From Opitutaceae bacterium (GTDB lineage Bacteria; Verrucomicrobiota; Verrucomicrobiia; Opitutales; Opitutaceae), in NCBI GenBank assembly GCA_015075305.1, contig JABTUS010000001.1, positions 248,001 to 312,000 on the forward strand: 64,000 nt of DNA, in the 5' to 3' direction. Positions 7,424 through 16,235 of this stretch are shown here, one piece after another; position 1 is the first letter of the stretch, and each line of letters opens with the position of its first letter. A model generated the notes under the pieces. That model did no database searches, was not told where the DNA came from, and worked only from the letters and a program-made list of their open reading frames with translations. A program made the position numbers and the translations under genes.

Positions 7424-8494
7424 TCAACCCACTTTCAGGCCCAGCTGTTCGGGCGTGCAGCGACCGGTGTGGATGCGCCATAAATCGATTGCGAGCCGTC
7501 GCGCGACTGCGACCACGGCTCGTTTGCGTCCACGGGCGCCGAGCGCCTGGCGCAGTTTTTTCAGCGGAGGGTAGTCGGGCTGCCAGCGCAGCAGACGCCA
7601 GGCGGCCTCGACGAGCAGGTGACGCATTCGAGGGTTTCCGTGCTTGGAGATGCTGCCCTGACGGCGACGTGTCCCCGTCGAGTACTCACTCGGGCACAAT
7701 CCGCTGTACCCTCCCACCTTTCGACGACCGCCAAAGCGGGCCCAATCGCACACCTCCATTCCCAGGAGTGTGTTCGTGAGCAGACCCAGTCCTTTCACCA
7801 GAATCTGTTTCTCGCCCATACTCTCAACCCGCTTGGTCCACGCTTCTATCTCGGATTCAAAATGCAGCGCTTGACGCTGCCAGGTCTCTATCCGTGCGCG
7901 CAGCTCCGGCGGCAATGTCTTCGCCAGCTCACTCCAGGCCTTGGGATGCCACCAGTCTGGATCCGCCTGCACACCGGCGGTCAGCATCAAGCCGTGACCC
8001 CGCACCACACAGCGCTGGCGCTCCTTCACCAGCATTCCCCGCTGCCGACCCAACGCTCGAGTCTCTTCCTGTTCCTCCGTCGGAACGTACACCACCGAAA
8101 AGGCAGTGGTGCTGCCTCGCAGGTATCGGTCCAGCGCATCACAGATCTCCCGGGCATCCCTGCGATCAGTTTTCACACGCCTGCCTTCCGCGTCCCATTT
8201 CCGAGGCACGATCACCCGATTGCGCGCTCCCATCTGGATCAACTTGCGATGCAACCCGTATCCGCACGGTCCGGCCTCGTAGCAACTCTCCACACGGTGT
8301 CCTGCAGCGATCAGCCCCGCAACCAGATCCAGCAACTCTTTGTGCGTCATTCTGCACACTGGCTTCGGCTGCTGCCCGTCATTCTGACGGCAGACCACCA
8401 CATCCCTAGCGTGCAGATCCAGCCCCAACTTAACCGTCATCGCCATCTCGACAGCGACACGCTCACCATCTATTTTATGTATGTTATTATTCAT
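7424..8494 (-). CDS. IS110-family transposase (DEDD recombinase)
   Basis: This protein of up to 356 residues has the two-domain IS110 layout. An N-terminal RuvC-like DEDD domain shows GLDLHARD, the Glu in CYEAGPCG and KTDRRDA. The C-terminal Transposase_20 region shows GLGLLTNTLLGME, YSGLCPSEYSTG and KHGNPRMRHLLVEAA. Length is normal for the family and no lesion is visible. The ATG at 8494 lies 3 bp from a strong hairpin. An internal ATG at 8446 (MAMTVKLGLD) is just as good a start and begins nearer the conserved region. Family knowledge: IS110 elements lack classical terminal repeats and are guided by a structured RNA from their non-coding ends. The element ends cannot be fixed here. Confidence 0.9.
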   Translation of the reverse strand: MNNNIHKIDGERVAVEMAMTVKLGLDLHARDVVVCRQNDGQQPKPVCRMTHKELLDLVAGLIAAGHRVESCYEAGPCGYGLHRKLIQMGARNRVIVPRKWDAEGRRVKTDRRDAREICDALDRYLRGSTTAFSVVYVPTEEQEETRALGRQRGMLVKERQRCVVRGHGLMLTAGVQADPDWWHPKAWSELAKTLPPELRARIETWQRQALHFESEIEAWTKRVESMGEKQILVKGLGLLTNTLLGMEVCDWARFGGRRKVGGYSGLCPSEYSTGTRRRQGSISKHGNPRMRHLLVEAAWRLLRWQPDYPPLKKLRQALGARGRKRAVVAVARRLAIDLWRIHTGRCTPEQLGLKVG

Positions 8495-8497
8495 AAC

Positions 8498-8533
8498 GCC
8501 GACAGGTTGGCTGCTTTTCAGCCGCCTGTCGGC
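8498..8533. other. strong hairpin next to the IS110 start codon
   Basis: GCCGACAGG at 8498-8506 pairs exactly with CCTGTCGGC at 8525-8533. Inside it GGCTG at 8509-8513 pairs with CAGCC at 8519-8523 around a CTTTT loop. It could be part of the non-coding IS110 end (guide RNA), an IS end structure or a translation-blocking hairpin. Confidence 0.6.
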
Positions 8534-8589
8534 TACATGTCATCTCCATTCCTTTTTTCAAGAGGAGCCATTTCTACAGGGTCAGCCCC

Positions 8590-8692
8590 GAATGGCGCTA
8601 AGACAAGCCGCGAGGGGTAGCGATCCGGTGATGATTGCGAGAAGGCGTGCACTATTTGAGCGCACGAGAGGAAGAGACGCGAAAGAGGGACT
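8590..8692 (-). mobile_element. IS4-family right-end remnant
   Basis: Starting with GAATGGCGCTAAG, this segment follows the reverse complement of the end of the IS at 2387-4237 (matching 4237 down to about 4140), including the last transposase codons (FRVSSSRALK). Homology ends near 8692. The differences scattered along it suggest an older, related copy rather than a product of the present one. The rest up to 8872 shows nothing I recognise. Confidence 0.8.
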
Positions 8693-8872
8693 GTAAACGG
8701 GTCAGTCTTTGCATCGCGCAGAGCCAGACTAAATCGCCTGTTGTGTGAATCGATCTTGAGCGGATGATGCCGGGAGCGGCGGGATGGCGGGAGTGGAGGC
8801 TCTCGGTTTTCAGCATTCGGTGGGCCGGATGCCCGGGGAGAACGGAAGTTTGCAGTTGCACGAAAGCCTTAT

Positions 8873-8893
8873 GTGCTACATCTTCTGTAGCAC
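8873..8893. promoter_or_regulatory. operator palindrome of the toxin-antitoxin operon
   Basis: GTGCTACA-tcttc-TGTAGCAC is a perfect 8-bp inverted repeat that ends one base before the antitoxin ATG. Phd/YefM antitoxins repress their own operon by binding such palindromes, so this is the likely autoregulatory site. Confidence 0.75.
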
Positions 8894-8894
8894 A

Positions 8895-9140
8895 ATGAAG
8901 ACGACGACCGTGCGCGAACTCCGCAACAACTATTCCAAGGTACTGAAATGGGTCTCGGCCGGACAGGAAGTCCAGGTGACGCGGCGGGGCAAGGTCGTGG
9001 CGAAGGTCGTGCTGCCAGACGAACCTTCCCTCAAGGTGGATTGGTCTCAGAGTGCGGCGCTGCGGATCACTGCTGAGGACAAGATCCTGACCGCCAGGCA
9101 GAGCGAACGTCTGCTCAAGGAAGCCCAGGGCAATTGCTGA
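8895..9140 (+). CDS. Phd/YefM-family antitoxin
   Basis: This is an 81-residue protein starting at ATG 8895, directly behind the palindrome. The N-terminus MKTTTVRELRNNYSKVLKWV and the following GQEVQVTRRGKVVAKVV form the typical Phd/YefM DNA-binding fold. The C-terminal part (SERLLKEAQGN) would be the toxin-neutralising tail. An upstream in-frame start at 8784 would read through the operator and is rejected. The stop is followed after 3 bp by the PIN toxin, so the two are co-transcribed. Such antitoxins bind and inhibit the toxin and repress the operon. The family call is firm; the functional state is not testable here. Confidence 0.85.
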   Translation: MKTTTVRELRNNYSKVLKWVSAGQEVQVTRRGKVVAKVVLPDEPSLKVDWSQSAALRITAEDKILTARQSERLLKEAQGNC

Positions 9141-9143
9141 CCC

Positions 9144-9575
9144 GTGCTCTGCGCCGATACCAGTTTCTTGTTTTCCCTCTACCGGAAGGACGTCCATACG
9201 GCGGCTGCGGCGGCGTTCCTTGTCAAGGCTGCCGAGCCTCTGGCGTTGTCGGCCTTGAATGAATACGAGCTGTGCAATGCGCTCCGTTTTGCGGAATTCC
9301 GGGGGTTGCTGCCCCCCGGCGAGGCGGTCCGTCGCCTGCGGGCATTTGCGGAGGACCGTGCCACCGGTCGCTGGCACTACAGCGCGATTGCACTTGATGA
9401 AATCGTGGCGCAGGCAGGGGTCATATCGGAGCTGCATACCGTCAAGCGCGGGCATCGCGCATTCGACATCCTCCATGTCGCCCACGCGAAGCTGGCAAGA
9501 CCGAAGGTGTTCCTCAGTTTCGACGTGAATCAGGTCTTGTTGGCGAAGCTGGTGGGGTTGCCTGTCAGGCCTTGA
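9144..9575 (+). CDS. vapC: VapC-like PIN-domain toxin
   Basis: This 143-residue PIN-domain ribonuclease starts at GTG 9144, 3 bp after the antitoxin. The acidic site is complete: Asp5 (MLCADTSFL), Glu40/Glu42 (SALNEYELCNAL), Asp108 (HRAFDILHVAHA) and Asp127 (LSFDVNQ). PIN toxins cleave RNA, often tRNA, in a Mg-dependent way and are held inactive by the partner antitoxin. Pairing of a PIN toxin with a Phd/YefM antitoxin is common. The pair lies between an IS4 remnant and a 140-bp repeat, which fits its mobile character. Confidence 0.88.
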   Translation: MLCADTSFLFSLYRKDVHTAAAAAFLVKAAEPLALSALNEYELCNALRFAEFRGLLPPGEAVRRLRAFAEDRATGRWHYSAIALDEIVAQAGVISELHTVKRGHRAFDILHVAHAKLARPKVFLSFDVNQVLLAKLVGLPVRP

Positions 9576-9615
9576 TCCTGCCCACGGCCGCTGCTGGGTC
9601 GCCGCCTTCGCATCG

Positions 9616-9757
9616 GTGATGAGGAATTTCTCTCGGAAAAACAAGCCATTGCCGGGTGCGGCGACAATTGGGATCAAATCGTGCGATGCTGATTAGGAAT
9701 TGAACTGGCGGCGTCTCGCGACGTACGTCCCCTGGGCACGACGGAGCGCGCCCCTCC
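9616..9757 (+). repeat. 140-bp dispersed repeat, copy B
   Basis: Same family and orientation as 6995-7135. The two copies bracket the IS110 transposase, the IS4 remnant and the toxin-antitoxin pair. It ends in a divergent reverse copy of the 24-bp unit (9734-9757). Confidence 0.75.
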
Positions 9758-9832
9758 ATTCTTTTTGTAAGTGCGGAAATTGATCATCGCGGGCGCTCTA
9801 TAATGGCCTGCGCACTGGACTCTCGGACTTCA

Positions 9833-12100
9833 TCAAGTCCTGTTCCGCGTTTCGATCCGGTTTGAACGCCTGGCCGCGGCGAATGCGCGGCGGGCGGTGG
9901 CGAACACGGTGCCTGCATGCACGCGCGCCGAACGCGGCCCAAATCGAAGTCTCTCCAAATCCTCCCGCGCGCGCACCATCTGCGGGTGACTGCGAAATGC
10001 CACGGATTGCGTTCGAATTCGCTGCAGCCAGCGGGCCGCCTCCTTTCGCACCGGCTCGCGATCCCCACGCGGGTGCCAGACAAACAGGAGCCTCCATGCC
10101 CAGCTCCGCCGCGCGGCTGACACCAGCCAGAACGCAGTCACCGCCAGGAAAAGCAGCAGGCTGTGAATCACCAGGCGTCGCGTGCTCCAAGGTTCGAGAA
10201 GCCAGTTCCTCGCCTGTGCATACCCGCTTCGAGCAGCCTTGTCCATCCACGTCAGCATGCGGTCAATCCCCCTCAGGGTTTCATAGGTCATCTCTCCCTG
10301 CGCCTCCCCATCGAAACTGATCACCCGCCGGTACCAGATGACCCGCAATCCATCGAGTTTCGCACCCCACCCGCTTTCGACAGGCCGGTCGCGCATTTCG
10401 GCAGCCGCAATCTCCCGAGCAGGCTCCCCCACCGCGGCAGTTGTCCCGGGTGTGGGATCGACCCGGATCCATGCGTCCCGCCCATTCCAGATCTCACACC
10501 AGGCATGCGCCTGCGTGTGGCGGACGATCAGGCTGTTGCTGAAGGTGTTCCATGCCCCTCCCTTGAATCCGGTGACAACGCGAACCGGAAACCCGGCGGC
10601 GTTCGCCAGGAGCGCAAATGAGCCGGCAAAGTACTCACAATGCCCGGGTGTGCCCGACTGGAGCCACCGCACCAGCGGGTCATCGCCGCCCGCAGGCAGT
10701 GTCGACTGAAGCGAATAGGCGTGTCGCCCCCAGAGCCATTCGCACGCCTTTCGTGAGAATTCCTCCGCTCCGAGCGCGACGTCGCCTGAAAACTCGCGCA
10801 CCATGCCGCTGAGGACACTCTCGGCGCCGGCATTCACGCGCATTCCGCGGAATCCCGGCACATGGCTGCCCGTGCTCCCGCGTGCGGTAAAACCAGGGTC
10901 AGGAAGGATCGCACTCATCCGGTGACCGTGAATCTGGTATCCAAGCAGCTCCGACGGTTCCGCCTTCAAGGCGACAAGGCGCAGCGCACGGTTGAATGAG
11001 AACGAGACTGGCCGGCTGAAATCGATGCGGCCGAATGAGCCTCCGAGCGGCAGATAGCGGCTCACCCCGGGTTCCAGAAAGATGCTCCATACGCCATTGT
11101 CCCCGGGTCCCGATCCCTGCCGCCCGCCGACAGACTGCACGAGTTCGTGTGTGGATTCCGAAAGGTAACGGCTGAGCTCGGCGGACATCCTGAATCCATC
11201 TTTTGAATACTCATCCAGCACAACCATCCGCCAGTAAGGCGTGCCGGGAATCAGCGAGGGGTCGCTGACGTCCACTGTCATCGCGATGCCGTCATCCTCC
11301 TGAATGTCGGTGACATCCCCGAAGCTGACGGTATCGGAAAATCCCGTCATCGTCGTCTTGCTGACCAGGCGATCGAGCAGAAAATCGTTTCCAATCTCGA
11401 ATCGCGGGATTGCAAAAAACAAAAGTCCCGAGGACCCCAGCAGTCCTCCAAACAACAGGCTTCCAAGCAGCAGAATGCGCCAGTCCAGCACGGCACAAAT
11501 TCGTTGGAGGAGCGTCCTCCATCTGACCTTGGCAGCCCAAGAAGGCACCGCTTGGGATGCGGCATCTGTCGATGGGGTAGAACCATCCGGACCGGTTCCC
11601 CTCCCCATTTCCGTCCCGCCGGATATCGTTGCCAGGAGGAGCAAGGCGAGTCCGCACACGGCGAACGCCAGTATCTGGGCGACAAAAAGCGGTGACGCGG
11701 AATAGACTCCCGACGCAACCACCAGCAGGAGCCCAAGGAGGATGAGCTGCAGGTCCTCGCGGGTGCGCCGATACGCAATCAGTCGAAGAACAATGAGCAG
11801 CAGTTCCGCCCGCACGAGGGACGGAAACGGCTGCCTGTTCATATGGAGGTCAAAGGCGAGATAGAGGCCAACAACCAGGAACGCGAGCCGGTGAACGGCC
11901 AACGGTATGCGGGCGGGAATCGATGGCCAGATCAGGACTGCGGCAGCCGCAATGAAAACGAGCGTGGTCGAAAATCGAAAATCAAGGCCGAGGTGGCAGA
12001 CGCTCCACGCGGAAATCGACGCAAGAAGCGAACCCAGCGCCCATTTGAGCTGCTGCAGCTCCTCCCACTTAAGCTGCGGCCGCTTTTTGACCATGAACAT
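9833..12100 (-). CDS. TgpA-like membrane transglutaminase (DUF3488/transglutaminase/DUF4129)
   Basis: This is a protein of about 755 residues. Five to six membrane segments lie in the first 160 residues and another near 220, followed by a large soluble domain and a late membrane helix (LLLFLAVTAFWLVSAA). The transglutaminase-like triad is visible: Cys in GHCEYFAG (about 488), His in TQAHAWCEIW (about 532) and Asp in WIRVDPTPG (about 548). The start ATG at 12100 overlaps the end of the DUF58 gene by about 30 bp. An ATG at 12094 is equally possible. Together with the upstream DUF58 and MoxR genes it forms the well-known moxR-DUF58-tgpA operon. TgpA-type proteins are periplasm-facing; their substrate is not settled. 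Confidence 0.88.
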   Translation of the reverse strand: MFMVKKRPQLKWEELQQLKWALGSLLASISAWSVCHLGLDFRFSTTLVFIAAAAVLIWPSIPARIPLAVHRLAFLVVGLYLAFDLHMNRQPFPSLVRAELLLIVLRLIAYRRTREDLQLILLGLLLVVASGVYSASPLFVAQILAFAVCGLALLLLATISGGTEMGRGTGPDGSTPSTDAASQAVPSWAAKVRWRTLLQRICAVLDWRILLLGSLLFGGLLGSSGLLFFAIPRFEIGNDFLLDRLVSKTTMTGFSDTVSFGDVTDIQEDDGIAMTVDVSDPSLIPGTPYWRMVVLDEYSKDGFRMSAELSRYLSESTHELVQSVGGRQGSGPGDNGVWSIFLEPGVSRYLPLGGSFGRIDFSRPVSFSFNRALRLVALKAEPSELLGYQIHGHRMSAILPDPGFTARGSTGSHVPGFRGMRVNAGAESVLSGMVREFSGDVALGAEEFSRKACEWLWGRHAYSLQSTLPAGGDDPLVRWLQSGTPGHCEYFAGSFALLANAAGFPVRVVTGFKGGAWNTFSNSLIVRHTQAHAWCEIWNGRDAWIRVDPTPGTTAAVGEPAREIAAAEMRDRPVESGWGAKLDGLRVIWYRRVISFDGEAQGEMTYETLRGIDRMLTWMDKAARSGYAQARNWLLEPWSTRRLVIHSLLLFLAVTAFWLVSAARRSWAWRLLFVWHPRGDREPVRKEAARWLQRIRTQSVAFRSHPQMVRAREDLERLRFGPRSARVHAGTVFATARRAFAAARRSNRIETRNRT

Positions 12101-13313
12101 ATGCGGCCACCCCGCGCATCCCAAGTGGAGCGAAGGTCAGCACATTTCTGAGCGGCCGGCGACCAGCCATTGATTCTGAACCAGCAGAGCTTCCCGCAAG
12201 ATCCGCCAGACGCACCTGCGACGGAGCCAACACCGCGAGCTCATCAAGAAAAACCTCGACATCGCTCAGGCGCCGCGCCCGCCGGACCGGGCCATATCCC
12301 ACAGCCAGCGAGTCGAGGTGGCCCGCTCTGAAAAGATCCTCCGCCAGGGAACCCGCAAACCGCAGCAGAAGCTCGAACTGATCGGGTCGGTACCAGAGAT
12401 CCGCAATGGGATTCAGCCAGATCGAGAACCCTTCCTCGCTCTCGGCGGAAAATTGCCTCACGAGCAGCTGGCCTGCCCTGGCGCTCGCCTTCCAGTGGAT
12501 GAGGCGATAGGAGTCTCCGCGGACATAGGAGCGCAGGCCATGCAGGTCCCCCCCGTGTCCATGCCGGGCTAGGGCGCGGCCCTGCGGGGAGCGGGTTCGC
12601 GACAGGATCGGAAAACGAAGGTAGTTCAGCGGAGCGGGCCACACAATGACATCGCGCCGCAAACCGCCGCGAAAACGCTTCCTCAGAAATCCAAACGGAA
12701 ACACTGAAACAACACTGGAAAGCTCGACAGGCACGGCGCCACGGTGGTCCGGCCGCCAAATCCACTCCAGCCGTATCCGGCCGCCGCCTGGTTCAAGTCT
12801 CTCAGTCAGTGGGAGCACGACAGGCGGGTTGCTCCGGGTGCCGGCGCGAAGCTCAAAGGACAATCCATAGGACGGCAGCATCCGCTTCCGGTTGCGCACT
12901 TCGAGGATCAGCAGCGTCTCCACGCCAGCGCGCAATGTCGGCTCGATTCGAAGCCGCCAAGCGACTTTCGCGAGATTCAGCCAGGATAGCACGCCGCTCA
13001 AGAGAATGCACGAGAGCAGGACCGAAAGTGCGATGAACAGGATGTTGCTCGCCGTATTGTACGCCGCAAAGCCGATGCCAAGCGAAAGCGCAATCAACAC
13101 CACTCCCGAAAGCGTGGGCACGACACGATGATCCGGTGATGGCATGAGCATCCTCCACACGAACCTCCGCCACTTGAAGTGCGGCCTTCCAAATCCAGAG
13201 GAATCTGGACCGTGCCAGGCTCTGCCCTCCCGACGCGCGTTCGCCATCTCACGAATGCTCGGTGCATCCCGTGTCGAACGCGGATCTGCCGCCGGCCTGT
13301 GAACGTTTCGCAT
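12069..13313 (-). CDS. DUF58 domain protein
   Basis: This protein has about 414 residues. Two adjacent membrane helices (VVLIALSLGIGFAAY and ILFIALSVLLSCILL) are followed by a soluble part with the DUF58 core GDLHGLRSYVRGDSYRLIHW and KASARAGQLLVRQF. The start is uncertain: TTG 13337, ATG 13313 or ATG 13247 are all possible, and none has a strong Shine-Dalgarno. The gene lies between moxR (about 40 bp upstream) and the transglutaminase gene, which it overlaps. DUF58 proteins work with MoxR ATPases and often carry a vWA-like fold; a role in envelope protein assembly or chaperoning is inferred from that association. Confidence 0.88.
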   Translation of the reverse strand: MRNVHRPAADPRSTRDAPSIREMANARREGRAWHGPDSSGFGRPHFKWRRFVWRMLMPSPDHRVVPTLSGVVLIALSLGIGFAAYNTASNILFIALSVLLSCILLSGVLSWLNLAKVAWRLRIEPTLRAGVETLLILEVRNRKRMLPSYGLSFELRAGTRSNPPVVLPLTERLEPGGGRIRLEWIWRPDHRGAVPVELSSVVSVFPFGFLRKRFRGGLRRDVIVWPAPLNYLRFPILSRTRSPQGRALARHGHGGDLHGLRSYVRGDSYRLIHWKASARAGQLLVRQFSAESEEGFSIWLNPIADLWYRPDQFELLLRFAGSLAEDLFRAGHLDSLAVGYGPVRRARRLSDVEVFLDELAVLAPSQVRLADLAGSSAGSESMAGRRPLRNVLTFAPLGMRGVAAYVHGQKAAAA

Positions 13314-13354
13314 TGGAAGGAAAGCGCGAAGCCTCAATCGGCACCAGCGCCGGC

Positions 13355-14326
13355 TTAGGTGGGCAGCGGCACCGTCGCCAGAATCCGCTTGAGTATTGCC
13401 GTGACCGCGCGCCTTTCCTCAAGTGCATCGCTCGACTGGCGCCCCATCGCCAGACGATGAGCGAGCACTGGCAACACCAGCGCGACAACGTCGTCGGGCA
13501 GGACAAAGTCCCGTCCAAGAATCAAGGCCCTCGCCTGCGCCGCCGCCTTCAGGGCGAGCCCGCCCCGGACGCTGATGCCGGCCTTGAACTCGGTTTCGGT
13601 GCGGGTGGCCGCGACAAGCCTTAGCAGATACTCAAGGACAGTCTCTTCAACAAAGACCTGCCCCGCCACCACCTGAAGCTTAAGGATTTCGTCGAGCGAC
13701 ACGACGTGGTTCAGTTTGATGTCGTCATAGGAACCACGCGCCGCACGCAGAATTTCCATTTCGTCCGCCGGCTGTGGGTACCCCATGTGGACGCGCATCA
13801 GAAAGCGATCCATCTGGCTTTCGGGCAGGGGAAAGGTGCCTTCGTAGTCGACGGGGTTCTGCGTTGCAAAAACCATGAACGGCAAGCCCACCGCATGCGT
13901 TTCACCGTCGACGGTCACACGGGACCGGTCCATGACCTCCAGAAGCGCCGACTGCGTCTTCGGCGTTGCGCGATTGATTTCATCCGCCAGCACGATGTTC
14001 GCAAACACCGGGCCGGGCCTGAACACGAACTCCCTCACGGAGTCGTCATAAATCGCAACACCCGTCACATCCCCCGGCAGCAGGTCGCTCGTGAACTGCA
14101 CGCGGGAAAACTCCCCGTCCATCGATCTTGCGAGGGAATAGGCGAGCGTCGTCTTGCCGAGTCCGGGAAGGTCCTCCATGAGAAGGTGGCCTCCCGCAAC
14201 CAGGCATGTCAGCACATCCTGAATGACATCGTCCTTTCCCTTGATGGTCAGCCGCATGTTGGTGCGGATGCGATCAATGGCGGTCCTTGCCTCGGTGACC
14301 GCGCTGGTGGAAATGAAATCACTCAT
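13355..14326 (-). CDS. MoxR-family AAA+ ATPase
   Basis: This 323-residue AAA+ ATPase shows Walker A in [12 protein letters not shown], the MoxR pattern [15 protein letters not shown], Walker B in [19 protein letters not shown] and sensor [17 protein letters not shown]. Length and motifs are normal for the family. It is the first gene of a three-gene operon with the DUF58 and TgpA-like genes. MoxR proteins act as ATP-driven chaperones, probably on proteins containing vWA domains. The start ATG 14326 is followed directly by a typical N-terminal helix. No oddity is seen. Confidence 0.93.
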   Translation of the reverse strand: MSDFISTSAVTEARTAIDRIRTNMRLTIKGKDDVIQDVLTCLVAGGHLLMEDLPGLGKTTLAYSLARSMDGEFSRVQFTSDLLPGDVTGVAIYDDSVREFVFRPGPVFANIVLADEINRATPKTQSALLEVMDRSRVTVDGETHAVGLPFMVFATQNPVDYEGTFPLPESQMDRFLMRVHMGYPQPADEMEILRAARGSYDDIKLNHVVSLDEILKLQVVAGQVFVEETVLEYLLRLVAATRTETEFKAGISVRGGLALKAAAQARALILGRDFVLPDDVVALVLPVLAHRLAMGRQSSDALEERRAVTAILKRILATVPLPT

Positions 14327-14457
14327 GTTGGAGACGCTGGAAGCCTGGACAACCTGGTCAACCTGCTCCGGGTTCTTCGGTCATATTTGCGGCAGGCTTT
14401 ACGTTCTCTTCGCAATTGGACGGATTGGGAGGATAAAATCCAGCAGCGCGTGACGCT

Positions 14458-15156
14458 CTACCGGAGCACCGCGATGAGCCGCGTGAAAATGTCGTTAACC
14501 TTTCGCTGGTTTTCCTTCACGAGATTCCTGAAGACCTGAAAATCGATCGATGTCCCCTCGAGGCCGTTCGCATAGTTGTCGATGATCGCCAGGCTGTTGT
14601 ACCGGATGCCGAGTTCCGAGCAGAGATCCGCCTCGTGAGCGGCGGTCATTCCAACGACATCCCCCCAGTGGCGCAGGATGGCAATCTCCGCCTTGGTCTC
14701 GAATCTTGGGCCGCGCATCTGGACATAGATCTTTCCAGTCTCAACGACAAACTCGGGGGCGAGCGCCGCAGTGATCTTGGGAATCAGCGTATTCGCGATT
14801 CCCGGCGCCCCACCCTTCAGCTCTTCATCGAAAAAAGTCTGCGGGGCTCCCTGCAGGTTCACGTAGTCGCTGCAGGACACCAGCGTTCCCGGTGGCAGTT
14901 CCGGCTTCAGGGATCCCACTGAGTTGAAGGAGACGACATCCTCGATACCGAGCTCCGCAATGGCCCGGATGTTTGCGCGATGGTTGATTGAATGCGGAGG
15001 CAGCGGCACCCCGAAGCCGTGACGGTTCAGCAGGACCTGGTTTGCCTGCGACTTGAAAGTGACGGGACCATGCGGCGTCAGGACCGTGCGCGTATCCCAG
15101 TCCTTGAAAAGCGTCGAATTGACTATGCTGGTTCCGCTAACAAGCGCAACTTTCAC
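14458..15156 (-). CDS. purine nucleoside / methylthioadenosine phosphorylase
   Basis: This is a protein of about 232 residues of the PNP/MTAP family. I start it at GTG 15156 (VKVALVSGTSIV), since the 39 residues of the longer reading up to 15273 look non-coding. Motifs include SGTSI at the phosphate site, PPHSINHRANI, YVQMRGPRFETKAEI, and GMTAAHEADLCSELGIRY with the methylthioadenosine-type base/ribose residues. It would cleave 5'-methylthioadenosine or a 6-oxopurine nucleoside with phosphate. Which substrate it takes cannot be fixed from sequence. It stands alone between the moxR operon and an EamA transporter gene, all on the minus strand. Confidence 0.85.
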   Translation of the reverse strand: MKVALVSGTSIVNSTLFKDWDTRTVLTPHGPVTFKSQANQVLLNRHGFGVPLPPHSINHRANIRAIAELGIEDVVSFNSVGSLKPELPPGTLVSCSDYVNLQGAPQTFFDEELKGGAPGIANTLIPKITAALAPEFVVETGKIYVQMRGPRFETKAEIAILRHWGDVVGMTAAHEADLCSELGIRYNSLAIIDNYANGLEGTSIDFQVFRNLVKENQRKVNDIFTRLIAVLR

Positions 15157-15293
15157 CTGACGATCCAAGCGATCCGGGCAACGCAGGTCAACGCCCGCCC
15201 GCTTCGTAGTATTCCGATCGTGCGTGCAACGGAGACTACGTAAAATGGTCCCGCGCTGCAGCACCAGCGGCACGCCTGACCGGTCCCGAAATG

Positions 15294-16178
15294 TCAGGGA
15301 ACACCGATGAGTCCGATCGCGGCAAGCATCAGGATTGCGCCGACGAGGCGATTTCTCAGCAGGGCCGGAGGCAGCGACTTTTCCTCATTCTCAAACCAAT
15401 GGCCGATCATCCAAACAGCCACGACACTCCAGAGCCCGCGGGAGGAGTACACGATGTTGACCGCTGTTGCGTCGCCGTACACCGCCAGCGCATACGCCAC
15501 GCTGGCCGCCTGAACTGCCAGCAGGACCGCGCCCGGCCCAAGCCAGGGCCAGGCTGCACGTGGTACTGAAGTGAGCGGAGCGTGGAATCGGTGAATGATG
15601 CCAAAAGAGTAGATCGCAAGACTTCCGAACATGATGGGCAGATAGACTCCCGCCCCCCACGCAGGCGCCCATTTCTGCACAAGCACATCCGTCAGCGCAA
15701 ACGCCGCGGCGGCGACAGAGCCCCACACAACGGTCGTCCCGACGCGACGATGCGGGATGCCCCTGGCTCCCAGGTTCAGCAGGACAATCGCCAGAGTGCT
15801 GAGCGCCGCCGCCAGCCACCACTTGAGAGGCACCGGATCGGCGAGCAGAATCGCGCTGAATAGCGCTACCAGCATGATTTTCAGGCCGAGAACAGGCGTC
15901 GCTATCGAAACATCACCCTCGATCGCGAGGAACGTGGCAATCTGCCCGACAAAGAACATCAGGCCGGTAAGCGCAGGCTGCCAAAGCATCGCATGGGGTT
16001 GTCCCGTGCCGCCGACAAGCAGGAGCGGTGAGAAGCACACGGCCATCGCCCAGTTGGAGACAAACGTGGTTCGCCACAATCCCACGCCGTACGCGGAGGC
16101 ACGCTTCACCAGAAGCACGGCAATGACATAGCCGAAGCTGCTCGCCAGTGGAAACAGCAGATGAACGGGAAATCTCAC
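15294..16178 (-). CDS. EamA/DMT-superfamily transporter
   Basis: This 294-residue polytopic membrane protein has about ten hydrophobic helices arranged as two repeated halves of five, as in drug/metabolite transporters. A typical C-terminal half motif is seen in VYSSRGLWSVVAVWMIGHW. The substrate is unknown. The gene starts 57 bp downstream of the thioredoxin-like gene and reads the same way, so they may share a transcript. The ATG at 16178 begins directly before the first helix, which supports this start. Confidence 0.82.
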   Translation of the reverse strand: MRFPVHLLFPLASSFGYVIAVLLVKRASAYGVGLWRTTFVSNWAMAVCFSPLLLVGGTGQPHAMLWQPALTGLMFFVGQIATFLAIEGDVSIATPVLGLKIMLVALFSAILLADPVPLKWWLAAALSTLAIVLLNLGARGIPHRRVGTTVVWGSVAAAAFALTDVLVQKWAPAWGAGVYLPIMFGSLAIYSFGIIHRFHAPLTSVPRAAWPWLGPGAVLLAVQAASVAYALAVYGDATAVNIVYSSRGLWSVVAVWMIGHWFENEEKSLPPALLRNRLVGAILMLAAIGLIGVP

Positions 16179-16235
16179 GTCAGGAGACGACCATCACCGT
16201 CTGGATGCACAAAGCAATGACCGGTCCGCCGGCAA

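Noticed and set aside
8652-9677. 341-codon minus-strand open frame across the toxin-antitoxin genes
   Set aside because: It is antisense to the clear Phd/VapC pair, and its end is only the C-terminal scrap of the IS4 transposase remnant.
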